From IMG/VR virus record IMGVR_UViG_3300021414_000003, positions 1 to 58,070 of that record: a stretch of DNA of 58,070 nt. The stretch is one strand, 5' to 3'. How positions within the stretch are numbered: position 1 is the stretch's first letter; each line of letters opens with the position of its first letter. The DNA comes from a virus. The notes beneath the pieces are model-generated. The model searched no databases, had not been told where the DNA came from, and worked only from the letters and a program-made list of their open reading frames with translations. Made by a program: the position numbers and the translations under genes. This document shows positions 24,021-32,827 of the stretch, one piece after another.

Positions 24021-25352
24021 TTACGCGCCCCAGGTAACGCCGGTCAGGATCGATACCGATTCGACGTGGCGTGGGCCGAAGTCGTGCTTCGCGATCACGC
24101 GGACCAGGGTCTGGTCACGCTGGAACGCGCTGACGACGTTGCCGCCTTCGTCCTTGTAGGTCGCCTCTTTCGAATAGTCGATCAGCAGGGTCTCGTCTTC
24201 GCCGATGAAGCAGTCGTTGAAGTCCACGAAGTAGATTTCCGACGCGTTCGAACCGGCGCCCAGGTTGTTTGGCACCTGGGTGGTCTTGCCGATCGGGTAA
24301 CCCTTCAGGTTGCCATCCTTCATTTCCGGATAGACCTTGTTGCCGTTGCCGTCGCGCAGGCCTTCGAGGAAGCGGAACGAGCGCGGCGACATGATCCAGC
24401 CAGGCTTGCCCATGTTGGCGTTGACGGCTTCGAGGCACAGGATCAGCTTATTGAGATCGGTTTCGATCTTCTGCAGCGTATCGCCGGCCGAGGCGACAAT
24501 CTTGAAGCCGGCGAGCGCCCAGGACAACAGGCCTTTTGGCGTGTCCAAGGTGCCATCGTCGCGAATGAACGCCTTGTCCTCGCGGGATGCCATGGCTCCG
24601 GTGAGATCGTCCACGACGAGCTTGTCGACGTTCGGGCTCGTACCAGCATAGGCCAGCAGGTCATTCGAGATCGGCACCAGGCCAGTCAGCTTTTTGGCCG
24701 ACAGCTTCAGATTGTCGAAGGTCTGGCCAGTCGTCGGGATATCGGTGTCGCTACCGATGTAGCCGACCACGGCGCCGCCCTTCAAGCGCGGCAGCGTGAT
24801 GTTGCCGTTGGTGAGCGGCAGCGAGCGCGCACCGAGCCGGCGCACGACCGATTGCGGACGCCACAGCTCGATCACTTCGCGCGCCATGTTGGCCGGAACC
24901 AGCACACCACCGGCGCCGGGGGTCAGGGTGTTCAGTGCCATCGCCACGTCTTCGCCGAACTGGTTGTCCATGGCGAATTTGGCAGCGACCTGCTGGTTGC
25001 CGCCGGCGACGACGAGCGCACGCACCATGCGCGACATGCCGGAGCCCGGCAGATCGGCGGTGCGCGGGCGTGCAGGCATGCTTGTCGAAGCGCCGGCCGC
25101 CGGTGGCGCGGCTGGCTGGTGAGCGGCGGCCAGCGCGCGGTCGACCGGCACCGCGGCCGCGGCGGCGATGCTTTCGGCAGATTCCATGCGGGTGATTTGA
25201 GCGGTCAGTTCGCCGAAGCGAGCCTGCAGGTCGGTGAATTCTTGCACCTGCTCGACGCTCAGCTGGGTGCCGGTGGCTTCGATCACGGCCAGAGCCTGGA
25301 CGCTGGCGTTGACCTTGGCGCGTTCGCTGCGGAGTTCGTTAATGGTTGGCAT
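24021..25352 (-). CDS. HK97-fold major capsid protein
   Basis: 443 aa starting MPTINELRSER. Residues about 1-115 are a charged helical delta/scaffold domain ending in an Ala/Pro-rich linker, probably removed by the S49 protease next door. The remainder has hallmark segments GGVLVPANMAREVIE, VRRLGARSLPLTNG and a final GPRHVESVSILTGV strand. It forms the icosahedral shell. AGGAAGG ribosome site; hairpin and U tract 20 bases upstream. Confidence 0.95.
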   Translation of the reverse strand: MPTINELRSERAKVNASVQALAVIEATGTQLSVEQVQEFTDLQARFGELTAQITRMESAESIAAAAAVPVDRALAAAHQPAAPPAAGASTSMPARPRTADLPGSGMSRMVRALVVAGGNQQVAAKFAMDNQFGEDVAMALNTLTPGAGGVLVPANMAREVIELWRPQSVVRRLGARSLPLTNGNITLPRLKGGAVVGYIGSDTDIPTTGQTFDNLKLSAKKLTGLVPISNDLLAYAGTSPNVDKLVVDDLTGAMASREDKAFIRDDGTLDTPKGLLSWALAGFKIVASAGDTLQKIETDLNKLILCLEAVNANMGKPGWIMSPRSFRFLEGLRDGNGNKVYPEMKDGNLKGYPIGKTTQVPNNLGAGSNASEIYFVDFNDCFIGEDETLLIDYSKEATYKDEGGNVVSAFQRDQTLVRVIAKHDFGPRHVESVSILTGVTWGA

Positions 25353-25371
25353 ATTGCCCTTCCTAGAAATG

Positions 25372-25394
25372 AAAAAGCCGCCTCGAGGGCGGCT
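25372..25394 (-). terminator. Hairpin with U tract before the capsid gene
   Basis: Minus strand AGCCGCC-CTCGA-GGCGGCT followed by TTTTCATTTC, ending 20 bases before the capsid ATG and just after the protease gene. Confidence 0.65.
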
Positions 25395-25417
25395 GGTTGC
25401 TTGTCCCGCGAACGCGG

Positions 25418-26377
25418 TCAAATTTGGTTCTGGATTGCCATCGCTTTCGCGCGGGCGCCGATGGAGGTTTGCTTCGTGGTGCGTGCTGCCCGGGCCTGCC
25501 GCGCTTGTGCGGCCACACGGTCGGCGGCCGCCTGGGGTGTTTCGATGCGGTCGGCAAGGCCGAGGTCGATGCCCTTCTGGCCGAAGAAGACGCCCGCCTC
25601 GGTTCCACGCACGGCGTCTGCACCAATGCTGCGGTACTTTGCGACGGCGTCAGTTAACTGGGTGTAGTAGCCCTGCACCATCTCGTTGAGGAACTGCATC
25701 GACTGGTCGGTCAGCGCTTCGTGAGGGCTCATATCGTTCTTGTGCGCGCCGGCGTAGACCGTCGTCACCTTCACGCCCATTTGTTCGTTGCGCGCCGAGA
25801 CGTCCATGTGCTTCGCAATCACGCCGATCGAGCCGACGCCCGACGTGCGCGACACGGAAACGTCGCCGATGGCCGAGGCCAGGAGATAGGCTGCCGAGAA
25901 GGCATTGAAGTTCACGATCGCGCTCATAGGCTTGATGCCGCGGGCTTCGAACAGGAAATCAGCCAGCTCGAAGCAGCCGGTCGTGCTGCCGCCTGGGCTG
26001 TCGACGTCGAAAGCGATGTGCTCGACGGCCGGGTCGGCCAGCGCCGCGCTGACCTGCGAACGGATCTGCTCGTAGCTGGTCATCGTCTCGCACAGGCTCA
26101 GCTGCGTGCTGCGGCTGACCAGGACGCCGTGGATCGGGATCATGGCCACGCCGGTGTCGGCGATCGCCTGGCGGCGTGCCTCATCGGCGCGGGCGGCGCT
26201 ACTTTCGTACGCGCCCTCGTCTTCCATCATCTGCGGCTGGGTGCCGTTGACGCTCAAGTTGACGATATTCAGGCTCATTTGCTGGTTGGCCCACTGCGCG
26301 ACCTGGTCCAGCATCGATTCAGTGACCATCTGCGGCTGGTTGAAGATCAGGCCGGCGAGGCGGAAGCGATTTTTCAT
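25418..26377 (-). CDS. S49 (SppA/lambda C-like) prohead protease
   Basis: 319 aa starting MKNRFRLAGL. The Ser nucleophile is S161 (FNAFSAAY) and the Lys base K213 (AGAHKND), 52 residues apart as in lambda C and SppA. DSPGG (126-130) and SGVGSIG (179-185) are family motifs. It would trim the capsid delta domain and portal region during prohead maturation. It overlaps the portal stop by ATGA. The C-terminal basic tail could be scaffold-like. Confidence 0.93.
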   Translation of the reverse strand: MKNRFRLAGLIFNQPQMVTESMLDQVAQWANQQMSLNIVNLSVNGTQPQMMEDEGAYESSAARADEARRQAIADTGVAMIPIHGVLVSRSTQLSLCETMTSYEQIRSQVSAALADPAVEHIAFDVDSPGGSTTGCFELADFLFEARGIKPMSAIVNFNAFSAAYLLASAIGDVSVSRTSGVGSIGVIAKHMDVSARNEQMGVKVTTVYAGAHKNDMSPHEALTDQSMQFLNEMVQGYYTQLTDAVAKYRSIGADAVRGTEAGVFFGQKGIDLGLADRIETPQAAADRVAAQARQARAARTTKQTSIGARAKAMAIQNQI

Positions 26378-27624
26378 GCAAGGATTCCTTCGATTTCTGC
26401 GACCTGCGCAGCACTGGCCTTCGGTGGTGTGGCAGGCATAGGCTTGGCCGCGTCGACCATGTTCAGCGGCTGCAGGTAGGTGTTTCCGCCTGCGATCGGC
26501 GGCAGGTTTTCCAGCCGTCGGATGTCGTTCACCGACAGCCAGCCCCACTGGCGGGCGACGGCGTAGGCGTCGTAGCGCGATTTCTGGTCGCCGCGCAGCA
26601 GGCCGGAGACGTTGAATTCGATGTAATACTCGTCACGCTCGCTCGGCAGCAGCAGGTCGCGCATCATGGCCTGCTCGTGCCGCTTGATCCAGGGCAGGAG
26701 CGTGTAAATCACGAACTGGATTGCCTGGTGCTCGATATTCGAGAACGTGGCCTTGTCCAGCTCGCCGATCATGTGCGGCGGGATCTTGTAGATGCGCGCG
26801 ATCTCGAGCGCGCTCAGCTTCAGCGAAGCGATCAGGTCCGAATCGATGTTCGTCATCGACAACGGCTTGAAGGTCATCCCCTCCTGCAGCATCGCCACTT
26901 TTTTGGCGTTGCTACTGCCGCCGTAGCGCTGCGCCCACTGCTCAACCAGGCGGTCGACCACGCCCTGGTCTTTGATCGCGCCGCTCTCCCGTGGCCGTTC
27001 GATAACGCCCGAGAGCGCCGTCCCGTTCAGGAAGGACTTGCCGGCGTACTGCTGGATTGCCTGGGCGTGCCCGATCGCATTCGCATGCAGCATGATCGGC
27101 GAAACGCCCACATAGCCGTTCAGGCTCCACCAGCGCACGTGGTGCACCATGCGTTGAGGGATTGGCTCTTGGCCGTCGATGCGGTAGTACGGGAGCAGGT
27201 CCGGGCCTTTCAGCACCTGGACCGACTCGGAAGGCACAGGGTACAACCCGGTGACCGTGCTATCCCCGTCGCGGCCGATTATGCTGATCGAATTCCCGCG
27301 CGTACCGGCCTTCATCTGGCTTTGCTCGCGGTACTCGAACGGCGTCTGCCATTCATTCGGCGCATATGCCAGGATCCGGTATAGCGAGTGATCCTTTGCC
27401 GCCTCTCGGCCGCCGTCCTCGGTGCGCCGGAACAGCTCGAGCGGCAGCTGCGCGATGCTCTCGGCGAGCAGCGTTGTGCATGCCTGCAAAGCCGTATGCG
27501 CAAGCGCCGATTCGACCGTGACGATGGGGCCCGCATCGGAGCGCCCGCCGCCGAGTCCGGACAGCCAACCACCCTCCCCGCCGCCACCGCCGCCCGAGGC
27601 GCTAAAAAACTGTCGTGAGAACAT
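26374..27624 (-). CDS. HK97-family portal protein
   Basis: 416 aa. A Gly-rich N-terminus is followed by the portal body: ALQACTTLLAESIAQLPLELFRR, the ...HHVRWWSLNGYVGVSP segment, and KATFSNIEHQAIQFV. It forms the dodecameric ring for DNA packaging. Placed between terminase and protease, the standard order. Confidence 0.95.
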   Translation of the reverse strand: MFSRQFFSASGGGGGGEGGWLSGLGGGRSDAGPIVTVESALAHTALQACTTLLAESIAQLPLELFRRTEDGGREAAKDHSLYRILAYAPNEWQTPFEYREQSQMKAGTRGNSISIIGRDGDSTVTGLYPVPSESVQVLKGPDLLPYYRIDGQEPIPQRMVHHVRWWSLNGYVGVSPIMLHANAIGHAQAIQQYAGKSFLNGTALSGVIERPRESGAIKDQGVVDRLVEQWAQRYGGSSNAKKVAMLQEGMTFKPLSMTNIDSDLIASLKLSALEIARIYKIPPHMIGELDKATFSNIEHQAIQFVIYTLLPWIKRHEQAMMRDLLLPSERDEYYIEFNVSGLLRGDQKSRYDAYAVARQWGWLSVNDIRRLENLPPIAGGNTYLQPLNMVDAAKPMPATPPKASAAQVAEIEGILA

Positions 27625-27627
27625 CCG

Positions 27628-27789
27628 TTACCCTTTGCTGCCGCGACGGGCGACGATGTACGACCAGGCGACCAAGGCCGCCCCCGGGACGATGAAGCCG
27701 GCAGGGGTATAGATCATGGCCGCGCCTGCAGTCAGCAGGCCCAGGCCAATGAGGCCGGCGAGGAAGGTGATCAGGTCAAGCTTGGTCAT
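27628..27789 (-). CDS. Small two-pass membrane protein
   Basis: 53 aa, starting MTKLDLITFLAGLIGL and ending VARRGSKG. Two hydrophobic segments (about 6-27 and 30-46) flank a short loop; the end is basic. Its ATG overlaps the terminase stop by four bases. Small membrane proteins are seen at this position in other HK97-type genomes; role unknown. Confidence 0.75.
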   Translation of the reverse strand: MTKLDLITFLAGLIGLGLLTAGAAMIYTPAGFIVPGAALVAWSYIVARRGSKG

Positions 27790-29468
27790 ATCGTTATGCC
27801 TTCGTCGTAAATTGAGCGAGTCGACACAGCGACGGGATTCAGTGCCATCAGGTACACCGCGTTGAAAAGAGCCATCAGCGGGTCGATCTTAGCTTTGCCC
27901 GAGGCCGCCTTCGTTACCGAAATCGCGTTACCGCGGTCCTCGATTCGCGCGTTGCTGACGCACCAGGCCATCATGGGTGTGGCGCCATGCACTAAGTCGC
28001 CGCCAGCGATTTTTCGCTCGGTAGTTTTGATCGCGCCGTTCAGTCTCCAGCCTTGAGAGACCGCGACGATCTGCTCGATGTTGATATCCCGGCCGGGAGA
28101 TACCAGTTCATCGACAATGTCGGTGATGCCGGCAGCATCCACGCCGATTGCGTTCTTTTCTGGGAGTAGCCCGGCGTCGCGCACGCGACAGATGACGTCC
28201 GCCACTTCTTTGACGTCATCGCCAGGTCGTTCGACGATCGTCAAATCGCCCTGCGCCTTGAAGTCGAGGAGCGCTGGAGCGATCTCTTTGCGTCGCTCGA
28301 GCGCGATTTCATGACACCAAGCATGCGACCAGGTCAACCAGCGGCCAGTCGCGATCTCGCGACCGACCAGTGTCAGGCCCAACAAGTCATCCAGACCGCC
28401 GCCGTCGATGCCGGCCACGACCACCTCGCTGTTTTCAAGCAGGTAGCCCAGGGTGACATTGACGGCGCCGGCGGCCTCCCAGAAATCCGTACCCGCCCAG
28501 CGGTCGGACCGCAGATTGAGTCCGATCTCTACGTTGAGATGCTTTGCAAGGAACTGCTGGAGCGTGCCATCGGTCTTGTTCTGGTTTTTTTTAAGCTGAT
28601 CCTCAAGCCATTCCGCGCTCACAGAGCGCCCCATGTTTGGATTGGTAACGTAAAAATTACCAGGCTCGAGGTAGCCCTTGTTCTTGATCATCGCCGGCGG
28701 GAACTCGTAGAGCACGCCCAGCGTTTTCCGGTCGTCGATCTTTTCGTCGCGGACGTCACGCCAGTAGTTCAGTCGCTCCCGAAACACTCCGGCAGGGGGC
28801 TCATCACTCTGGGTTGTCAGGTAGATGACCCATCCTTCATCGCGCGACACCTGGCCGCCCAGGGCTTCCATGAACATCGCCTCAGCGTTCGCCCGCTTGC
28901 CAAACAGCCAGAGCTCGTCGACCAGCACCTTGCCGGACTTTTTGCCTGAGACCGTGTCGGTATCGGCAGCCACCACCTTGAGGCTGTTGCGGGTCGTGCG
29001 GTCCGTGATGGTTCGGATGTGGTCTTGGATATGGAAGATGTCCATCAGCTCGTCATCCGCGCGGATCATGCTCGCCGCAGGCTTGAAGCTGTTGTCCGCC
29101 ACCTCCTTGGTAGGCGCTAGAATGAGGTGCTCCTCCTCCTCGCGCCAGCACAGCATCAGGGCCGTGACCATGATTCCGGCTGCGATTGTAGATTTCGTGT
29201 TCTTCTTGCTGATCAGCAGCCCGAACTCGCGTATCAACTGCTTGCCGGAGTCGGAATCATATGCGCCGAAAATCGCGGCAACATAGTCAAAGACCCAAGC
29301 TTCGCTACACTCGCCGAATGTCGGCTTCCCTGGAAGGTCCGTTACGCGGAGCTGCCTGAATATCTTGAGGGCTTCCTCAGCCTGGTCCGGGAAGATCGGA
29401 GCGGGAATGATCGATTGCTTGCCGATCAGCCGCCGCTCCCAGTCGGGGCAACTTGTGGACCATTGCAT
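27786..29468 (-). CDS. terL: Terminase large subunit
   Basis: 560 aa. The ATPase domain has a deviant Walker A (SKKNTKST, 87-94) and Walker B VLVDE (181-185). The nuclease domain begins near VVVAGIDGGGLDDLLG with the metal-binding Asp and continues with AIGVDAAG. It packages DNA into the prohead. The start follows the small subunit by two bases. Confidence 0.95.
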   Translation of the reverse strand: MQWSTSCPDWERRLIGKQSIIPAPIFPDQAEEALKIFRQLRVTDLPGKPTFGECSEAWVFDYVAAIFGAYDSDSGKQLIREFGLLISKKNTKSTIAAGIMVTALMLCWREEEEHLILAPTKEVADNSFKPAASMIRADDELMDIFHIQDHIRTITDRTTRNSLKVVAADTDTVSGKKSGKVLVDELWLFGKRANAEAMFMEALGGQVSRDEGWVIYLTTQSDEPPAGVFRERLNYWRDVRDEKIDDRKTLGVLYEFPPAMIKNKGYLEPGNFYVTNPNMGRSVSAEWLEDQLKKNQNKTDGTLQQFLAKHLNVEIGLNLRSDRWAGTDFWEAAGAVNVTLGYLLENSEVVVAGIDGGGLDDLLGLTLVGREIATGRWLTWSHAWCHEIALERRKEIAPALLDFKAQGDLTIVERPGDDVKEVADVICRVRDAGLLPEKNAIGVDAAGITDIVDELVSPGRDINIEQIVAVSQGWRLNGAIKTTERKIAGGDLVHGATPMMAWCVSNARIEDRGNAISVTKAASGKAKIDPLMALFNAVYLMALNPVAVSTRSIYDEGITI

Positions 29469-29470
29469 GC

Positions 29471-29935
29471 TTAAACCTTTTTCCCGCCGTTAGCCACCAG
29501 CTTCGGCGGGGTGGCGCGACCAAACCGGCTCGCCGCCTTCTGTGCTGCCTCCTGCTTCTGGTCCTTCTTGCCGCCCTCGCCCAGCTTCTGATGCTTAAAC
29601 GGGAGCATCGCCTTCGCTGCGTCGATCCGGAGCCGCAGGTCTGCGGCCGGCTCATTCATGACGTTGGTCAGAAATTCGACAGGATCGACAGTGTGCGGAA
29701 TTTCGACCGCATCGTCCGGCGGCCCAGGTGCTGCTGACGGCAGTTTCGCGCCAGTCGTTGCAGGGTTTTTCCGGTGCGCGTCGACGTAGGCTTTAACATC
29801 CGGGTCTTTAACATTTCGGGACCCGGCAGCGGACGCCGTTTTTTCACTGAAGCCAGCGCGAATTGCCGCTTCCTTATTCGAGAACCCGGCCAAAACGGCA
29901 TCGGCGAAGGCTCGCTTTTTGCCTGTTAAAGCCAT
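29471..29935 (-). CDS. terS: Terminase small subunit
   Basis: 154 aa from MALTGKKRAFADAVLAG, ribosome site GGAGGA. The N-terminal HTH-like region (GFSNKEAAIRAGFSEKTASAAGSR) matches terminase_2 small subunits. A Pro-rich linker and basic C-terminus follow. It recognises the packaging site, which may lie nearby. Confidence 0.88.
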   Translation of the reverse strand: MALTGKKRAFADAVLAGFSNKEAAIRAGFSEKTASAAGSRNVKDPDVKAYVDAHRKNPATTGAKLPSAAPGPPDDAVEIPHTVDPVEFLTNVMNEPAADLRLRIDAAKAMLPFKHQKLGEGGKKDQKQEAAQKAASRFGRATPPKLVANGGKKV

Positions 29936-30011
29936 TAACAAATTCCTCCAAGGGGGATTTTTTCTGCGCGTGAGAGACAAGGTGGTGTCCGAGGGCCGAC
30001 GGCCCCAGACT

Positions 30012-30356
30012 TCAGATACCCCCTCCCCATGGGGTGACCAGGCCGCCGGCGGCGCGCTGCCGCGCCTCGTGGGCGCTCTTGGCGTCATGGCAAGGCTGGC
30101 ACAGCAGCCACTTGTTGCTGTCCTCGTCGGTGCCTTCGGCCCAGAGAGGGATGATGTGGTCGACCGCGACGCCGACGGCTGTTCGACCTTTGGCTTTGCA
30201 TGCCTGGCACAGGCCGCAGTCTCGCTGACGGATGCGCTCTCGGTCCCGCATGCCAGCACTGCCGCGCTTCCGCTCGACCGTCGCGGTCGGCGCCGGCGCG
30301 AGCCGTGTGTTGATGGCAGGCTTGAGGCGGGATTGCAGGGTGCGAAGCTTCGCCAT
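30012..30356 (-). CDS. HNH endonuclease
   Basis: 114 aa. Zinc Cys at C47/C50 and C86/C89, catalytic DH at 66-67 (VAVDHIIPL), N81 and H90. HNH enzymes next to terminase genes cooperate in cos cutting in HK97-like phages, which suggests cohesive-end packaging here. It starts at the TGATG junction with the upstream gene. Confidence 0.9.
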   Translation of the reverse strand: MAKLRTLQSRLKPAINTRLAPAPTATVERKRGSAGMRDRERIRQRDCGLCQACKAKGRTAVGVAVDHIIPLWAEGTDEDSNKWLLCQPCHDAKSAHEARQRAAGGLVTPWGGGI

Positions 30357-30613
30357 CAGCGCCGTCGCTTCCGGCCCTTGCGGGTCGGTGGCGCCGATGC
30401 AGTCGGCAGCAGCTGGACGATCTCGGTGAGCGTCATCCACGGCTGCCCGTATCCTTTGGCGCGCAAGAGACGCTTAGCCTCGCAGCCATCGGCGAGCGAG
30501 TTACAGAAGTCTTCCAGCACGGTGGGCTGGTGTACCTGGCGCAGCATGGCCGGGCGATCAGGGACAACTGCGCGTATCAGCTCGTCGCGGTACATCTCGG
30601 CAGTCGGATTCAT
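30356..30613 (-). CDS. Small protein upstream of HNH nuclease, unknown
   Basis: 85 aa, mainly helical, with a basic end (RKGRKRRR). Not recognised. Stop and start overlap both neighbours (ATGA, TGATG), so it is translated with the packaging genes; the basic tail suggests nucleic-acid contact. Confidence 0.65.
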   Translation of the reverse strand: MNPTAEMYRDELIRAVVPDRPAMLRQVHQPTVLEDFCNSLADGCEAKRLLRAKGYGQPWMTLTEIVQLLPTASAPPTRKGRKRRR

Positions 30614-30975
30614 ATGCCAGTCCCATTGATGTACCGCTCAATGGCTTCGGGAGGGAACGTCAGCCAGTCGCATGAAGGGTGATAAGACGTGCGCTCCATG
30701 TACTTGGCGTGCGCGACGTTGATTCGGTGGCGGTACCAGGTGTCGAAGTCAAGGGGCTCGACAGGCGGCAGCACTGCGACGCACTCGCCTTCCGTCAAGA
30801 TGATCGGGATATCACCCAGGCGCTCGCACAGGATCTCGCCTTTCCGGACTTGCGGCCGCATGTGGACGATGGTCGGGTTGCCGGCTGCATCGCGTGACAA
30901 CACCTCAACCTCGGCGCGGCGCAGCACGACCTCTTGACCGATCTGCACTCGCAGACTCGGGACTGTTCGATCCAT
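30610..30975 (-). CDS. Unknown protein
   Basis: 121 aa. Beta-rich N-terminal half (LRVQIGQEVVLRRAEVEVL) and a helical C-terminal half with DTWYRHRINVAHAKYME. No motif recognised. Between the phosphatase and the packaging genes. Confidence 0.65.
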   Translation of the reverse strand: MDRTVPSLRVQIGQEVVLRRAEVEVLSRDAAGNPTIVHMRPQVRKGEILCERLGDIPIILTEGECVAVLPPVEPLDFDTWYRHRINVAHAKYMERTSYHPSCDWLTFPPEAIERYINGTGI

Positions 30976-30985
30976 TGCTGGCCTC

Positions 30986-31639
30986 TTAATTGAACTGCAG
31001 GATCGTCAGCGCCTTGCCGAACACGGCGCCCGTATCGATGTAGTGAACGTTGCCGAGCGAGGTCGGCTGCTTCACCGGGGTGTGACCGACGAATACCATG
31101 GCCACGCCCGTGACGCCCGAGCAATCCTTACTCGTGATGCGCTCACGACTCCAGGCGCACGCCTCCGCAACGAGCTGCGCGCAGCCACCGGCAAGCGCGG
31201 CCTCCAGCCGTGGCCACGACTCGAACGGGCAGTCGGCGTGAACGATGCCGACGAGGCCCGTCGGCGTCTCCACCTCGATCGCAATCGGCAGCGCGTTGAA
31301 CGCATCGGCGAACGCCTTCCGCTCAGGTGCCGTCCTGCTGAGGAACCACGCACCACCATTCTGGATATAACAACCAGCGTCCATGTTGCCCGCGACTGCG
31401 TCGATGGCCATCTGCTCATGATTGCCGCGCACCGCGTGGAACCATGGCTTGTTCAGCCACTCGAGGGCCAGCTCGGAATCAGGTCCACGGTCGACCAGGT
31501 CGCCAACGCTGAACAGCCGGTCGCATGCTGAATCGAACCCGAGGACGGCCAGCTCAACCTCGAGCTTCCTGAAGCAGCCGTGGATGTCGCCCACGACGAA
31601 GTCCCTGCCGGTTGTATTCGCGGCGAAGTGCTGGAACAT
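30986..31639 (-). CDS. Lambda-phosphatase-like metallophosphoesterase
   Basis: 217 aa, like lambda NinI/orf221 and PrpA. Motifs GDIHG (17-21), GDLVDRG (46-52), GNHE (72-75), a later VHAD and GHTPV give the full two-metal site. It would remove phosphate from protein Ser/Thr/Tyr. It is the first gene after the late leader, so made late or just ahead of packaging genes. Confidence 0.93.
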   Translation of the reverse strand: MFQHFAANTTGRDFVVGDIHGCFRKLEVELAVLGFDSACDRLFSVGDLVDRGPDSELALEWLNKPWFHAVRGNHEQMAIDAVAGNMDAGCYIQNGGAWFLSRTAPERKAFADAFNALPIAIEVETPTGLVGIVHADCPFESWPRLEAALAGGCAQLVAEACAWSRERITSKDCSGVTGVAMVFVGHTPVKQPTSLGNVHYIDTGAVFGKALTILQFN

Positions 31640-31655
31640 GGGCGACCTCAGAAAT

Positions 31656-31689
31656 AAAAAGCCGCCAGCAGCGAGAACGCTACGGCGGC
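31656..31689 (-). terminator. tR'-like terminator before the first late gene
   Basis: Minus strand GCCGCC-GT-AGCG-TTCT-CGCT-GCT-GGCGGC followed by TTTTTATTTC, 17 bases before the phosphoesterase ATG. It would stop late transcription unless an antiterminator acts. Confidence 0.75.
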
Positions 31690-32177
31690 GAAGTCCAGCC
31701 GAGAGACTGGAGGAGGCAAGTAGTGGTGGCCGGTGCTACACCCGGCAATGCCTAAGGAGGATTCAACAGGCGATTCGCGCCTGCGTCTCATTTCACCACA
31801 CAGCGGCCGGCTACCTCTCAAGTCCCAGACGGGAACAGCGAGGCGGCCAAGGCCGGTGTGTGGTCACTGGTTGCGCCAGTGAGGCGGCTACTTACAGCGT
31901 GTAGCGACGAGGCGCGCTTGGGTAGCGCTCGCCTGTTCTGGCCGATGCCAGGTCAAATTCGATTGTGTGTGTGCGCCGTCTCTTGAGTATCGCCGGGCGG
32001 GTGCTCCGGCACTCATCGGGCAACTGAGATCCCGTGCGCGTTTCGTCGCGCTTTCACGTGAAGACCAGATGCGGGAGCAGTGATTACTTCATGTGTCACC
32101 TCATTAGGTAGGTAGCCCGCCCCGAGTGAGGCGAGCCGAACGAGCCCCAGAGCTATCTACTAAGTGGGCCGTAAACG

Positions 32178-32213
32178 AAAAAAGCCCGAACGTTTGAAGG
32201 TTCGAGCTTTTTT
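32178..32213 (-). terminator. Terminator of the Q-position gene
   Basis: Minus strand GCTCGAAC-CTTCAAAC-GTTCGGGC with T6. The one imperfect pair is a U-G wobble on the minus strand but an A-C mismatch on the plus, so it favours leftward termination. Confidence 0.75.
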
Positions 32214-32245
32214 CTAGGCGAGCAGAATCGCCCTATGCGCACAGT

Positions 32246-32680
32246 TTACGAGAAGTGCAGCCGAGTTGCAACATTGTTGCGCAATTTCTTTTCGAGGTCG
32301 TCGCGTGCATCCGTCAACACATCCTCGTACCGGGCATTTGGGAAGCGCCAAGCCGAAGCAATGCCCTGGCTTTTATAGATCGCCCAGCGGTGCTGCATCG
32401 TCAGGCTGTCGACCATGGCATTGACGGTCTCGCCCATCCGCAAGTCGGCGATGCGTTGCTGCGCGTGGACGTCGTGATCCACTTCCGCGTCGCTGGCCAG
32501 CTTCATGCCGCGCGAGCCTAGGTCCCGGTCGTCAACGCGCATGTAATCGCTCCAGCACGTCATCAGCTGGGCGTAAGCGTCCGGCTTGTCGAAAGCTGGG
32601 CGCGCCACTTCCTCCCGTCTAACTCGGCGAAGTTGTGGTGCGTGGATGGCGCCGAACGCAGCGCTTAGGGTCGCAGTCAT
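32246..32680 (-). CDS. Putative late antiterminator/regulator (Q position)
   Basis: 144 aa from MTATLSAAFG with GGAG upstream. A helical protein with paired Arg (QLRRVRREEV) near the start and a C-terminal region (VDSLTMQHRWAIYKSQGIASAWRF...DDLEKKLRNNV) like the sigma-like/HTH end of phage antitermination proteins. It is the last gene before the late leader and has its own terminator, exactly the Q position. Assignment rests mainly on context. Confidence 0.6.
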   Translation of the reverse strand: MTATLSAAFGAIHAPQLRRVRREEVARPAFDKPDAYAQLMTCWSDYMRVDDRDLGSRGMKLASDAEVDHDVHAQQRIADLRMGETVNAMVDSLTMQHRWAIYKSQGIASAWRFPNARYEDVLTDARDDLEKKLRNNVATRLHFS

Positions 32681-32827
32681 GGTGTGATCTCCGTATGGAT
32701 GACCTGAGATTACCATGTGCCGTCAAAAACATTGCCGTGCCCGAACTTCTTTTGCTAGCCCTGCGTTGCATATTTTTCTCATTGATAGCCAGTTATCGGC
32801 GTCTTGTGAAACTTTTTTTATAATCCG

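Larger units (their letters stand above)
31640..32245 (-). promoter_or_regulatory. Non-coding late leader, about 600 nt
   Basis: No convincing gene on either strand. It lies between the Q-position gene and the first late gene, with a terminator at each end. Several GC-rich inverted repeats occur, e.g. around 31796-31830 and 32107-32161 (GTAGGTAGC / GCTATCTAC, fully pairing with one wobble on the plus strand). The layout equals lambda Q - pR' - tR'. I see no clear -10/-35 for the late promoter. Confidence 0.5.

Noticed and set aside
23997-25667. 556-aa plus-strand frame
   Set aside because: Antisense to the capsid and protease genes; composition Arg/Gly/Val-rich as for GC-rich shadow frames.
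31422-31904. 160-aa plus frame in the late leader
   Set aside because: Largely antisense to the phosphoesterase; no start signals.
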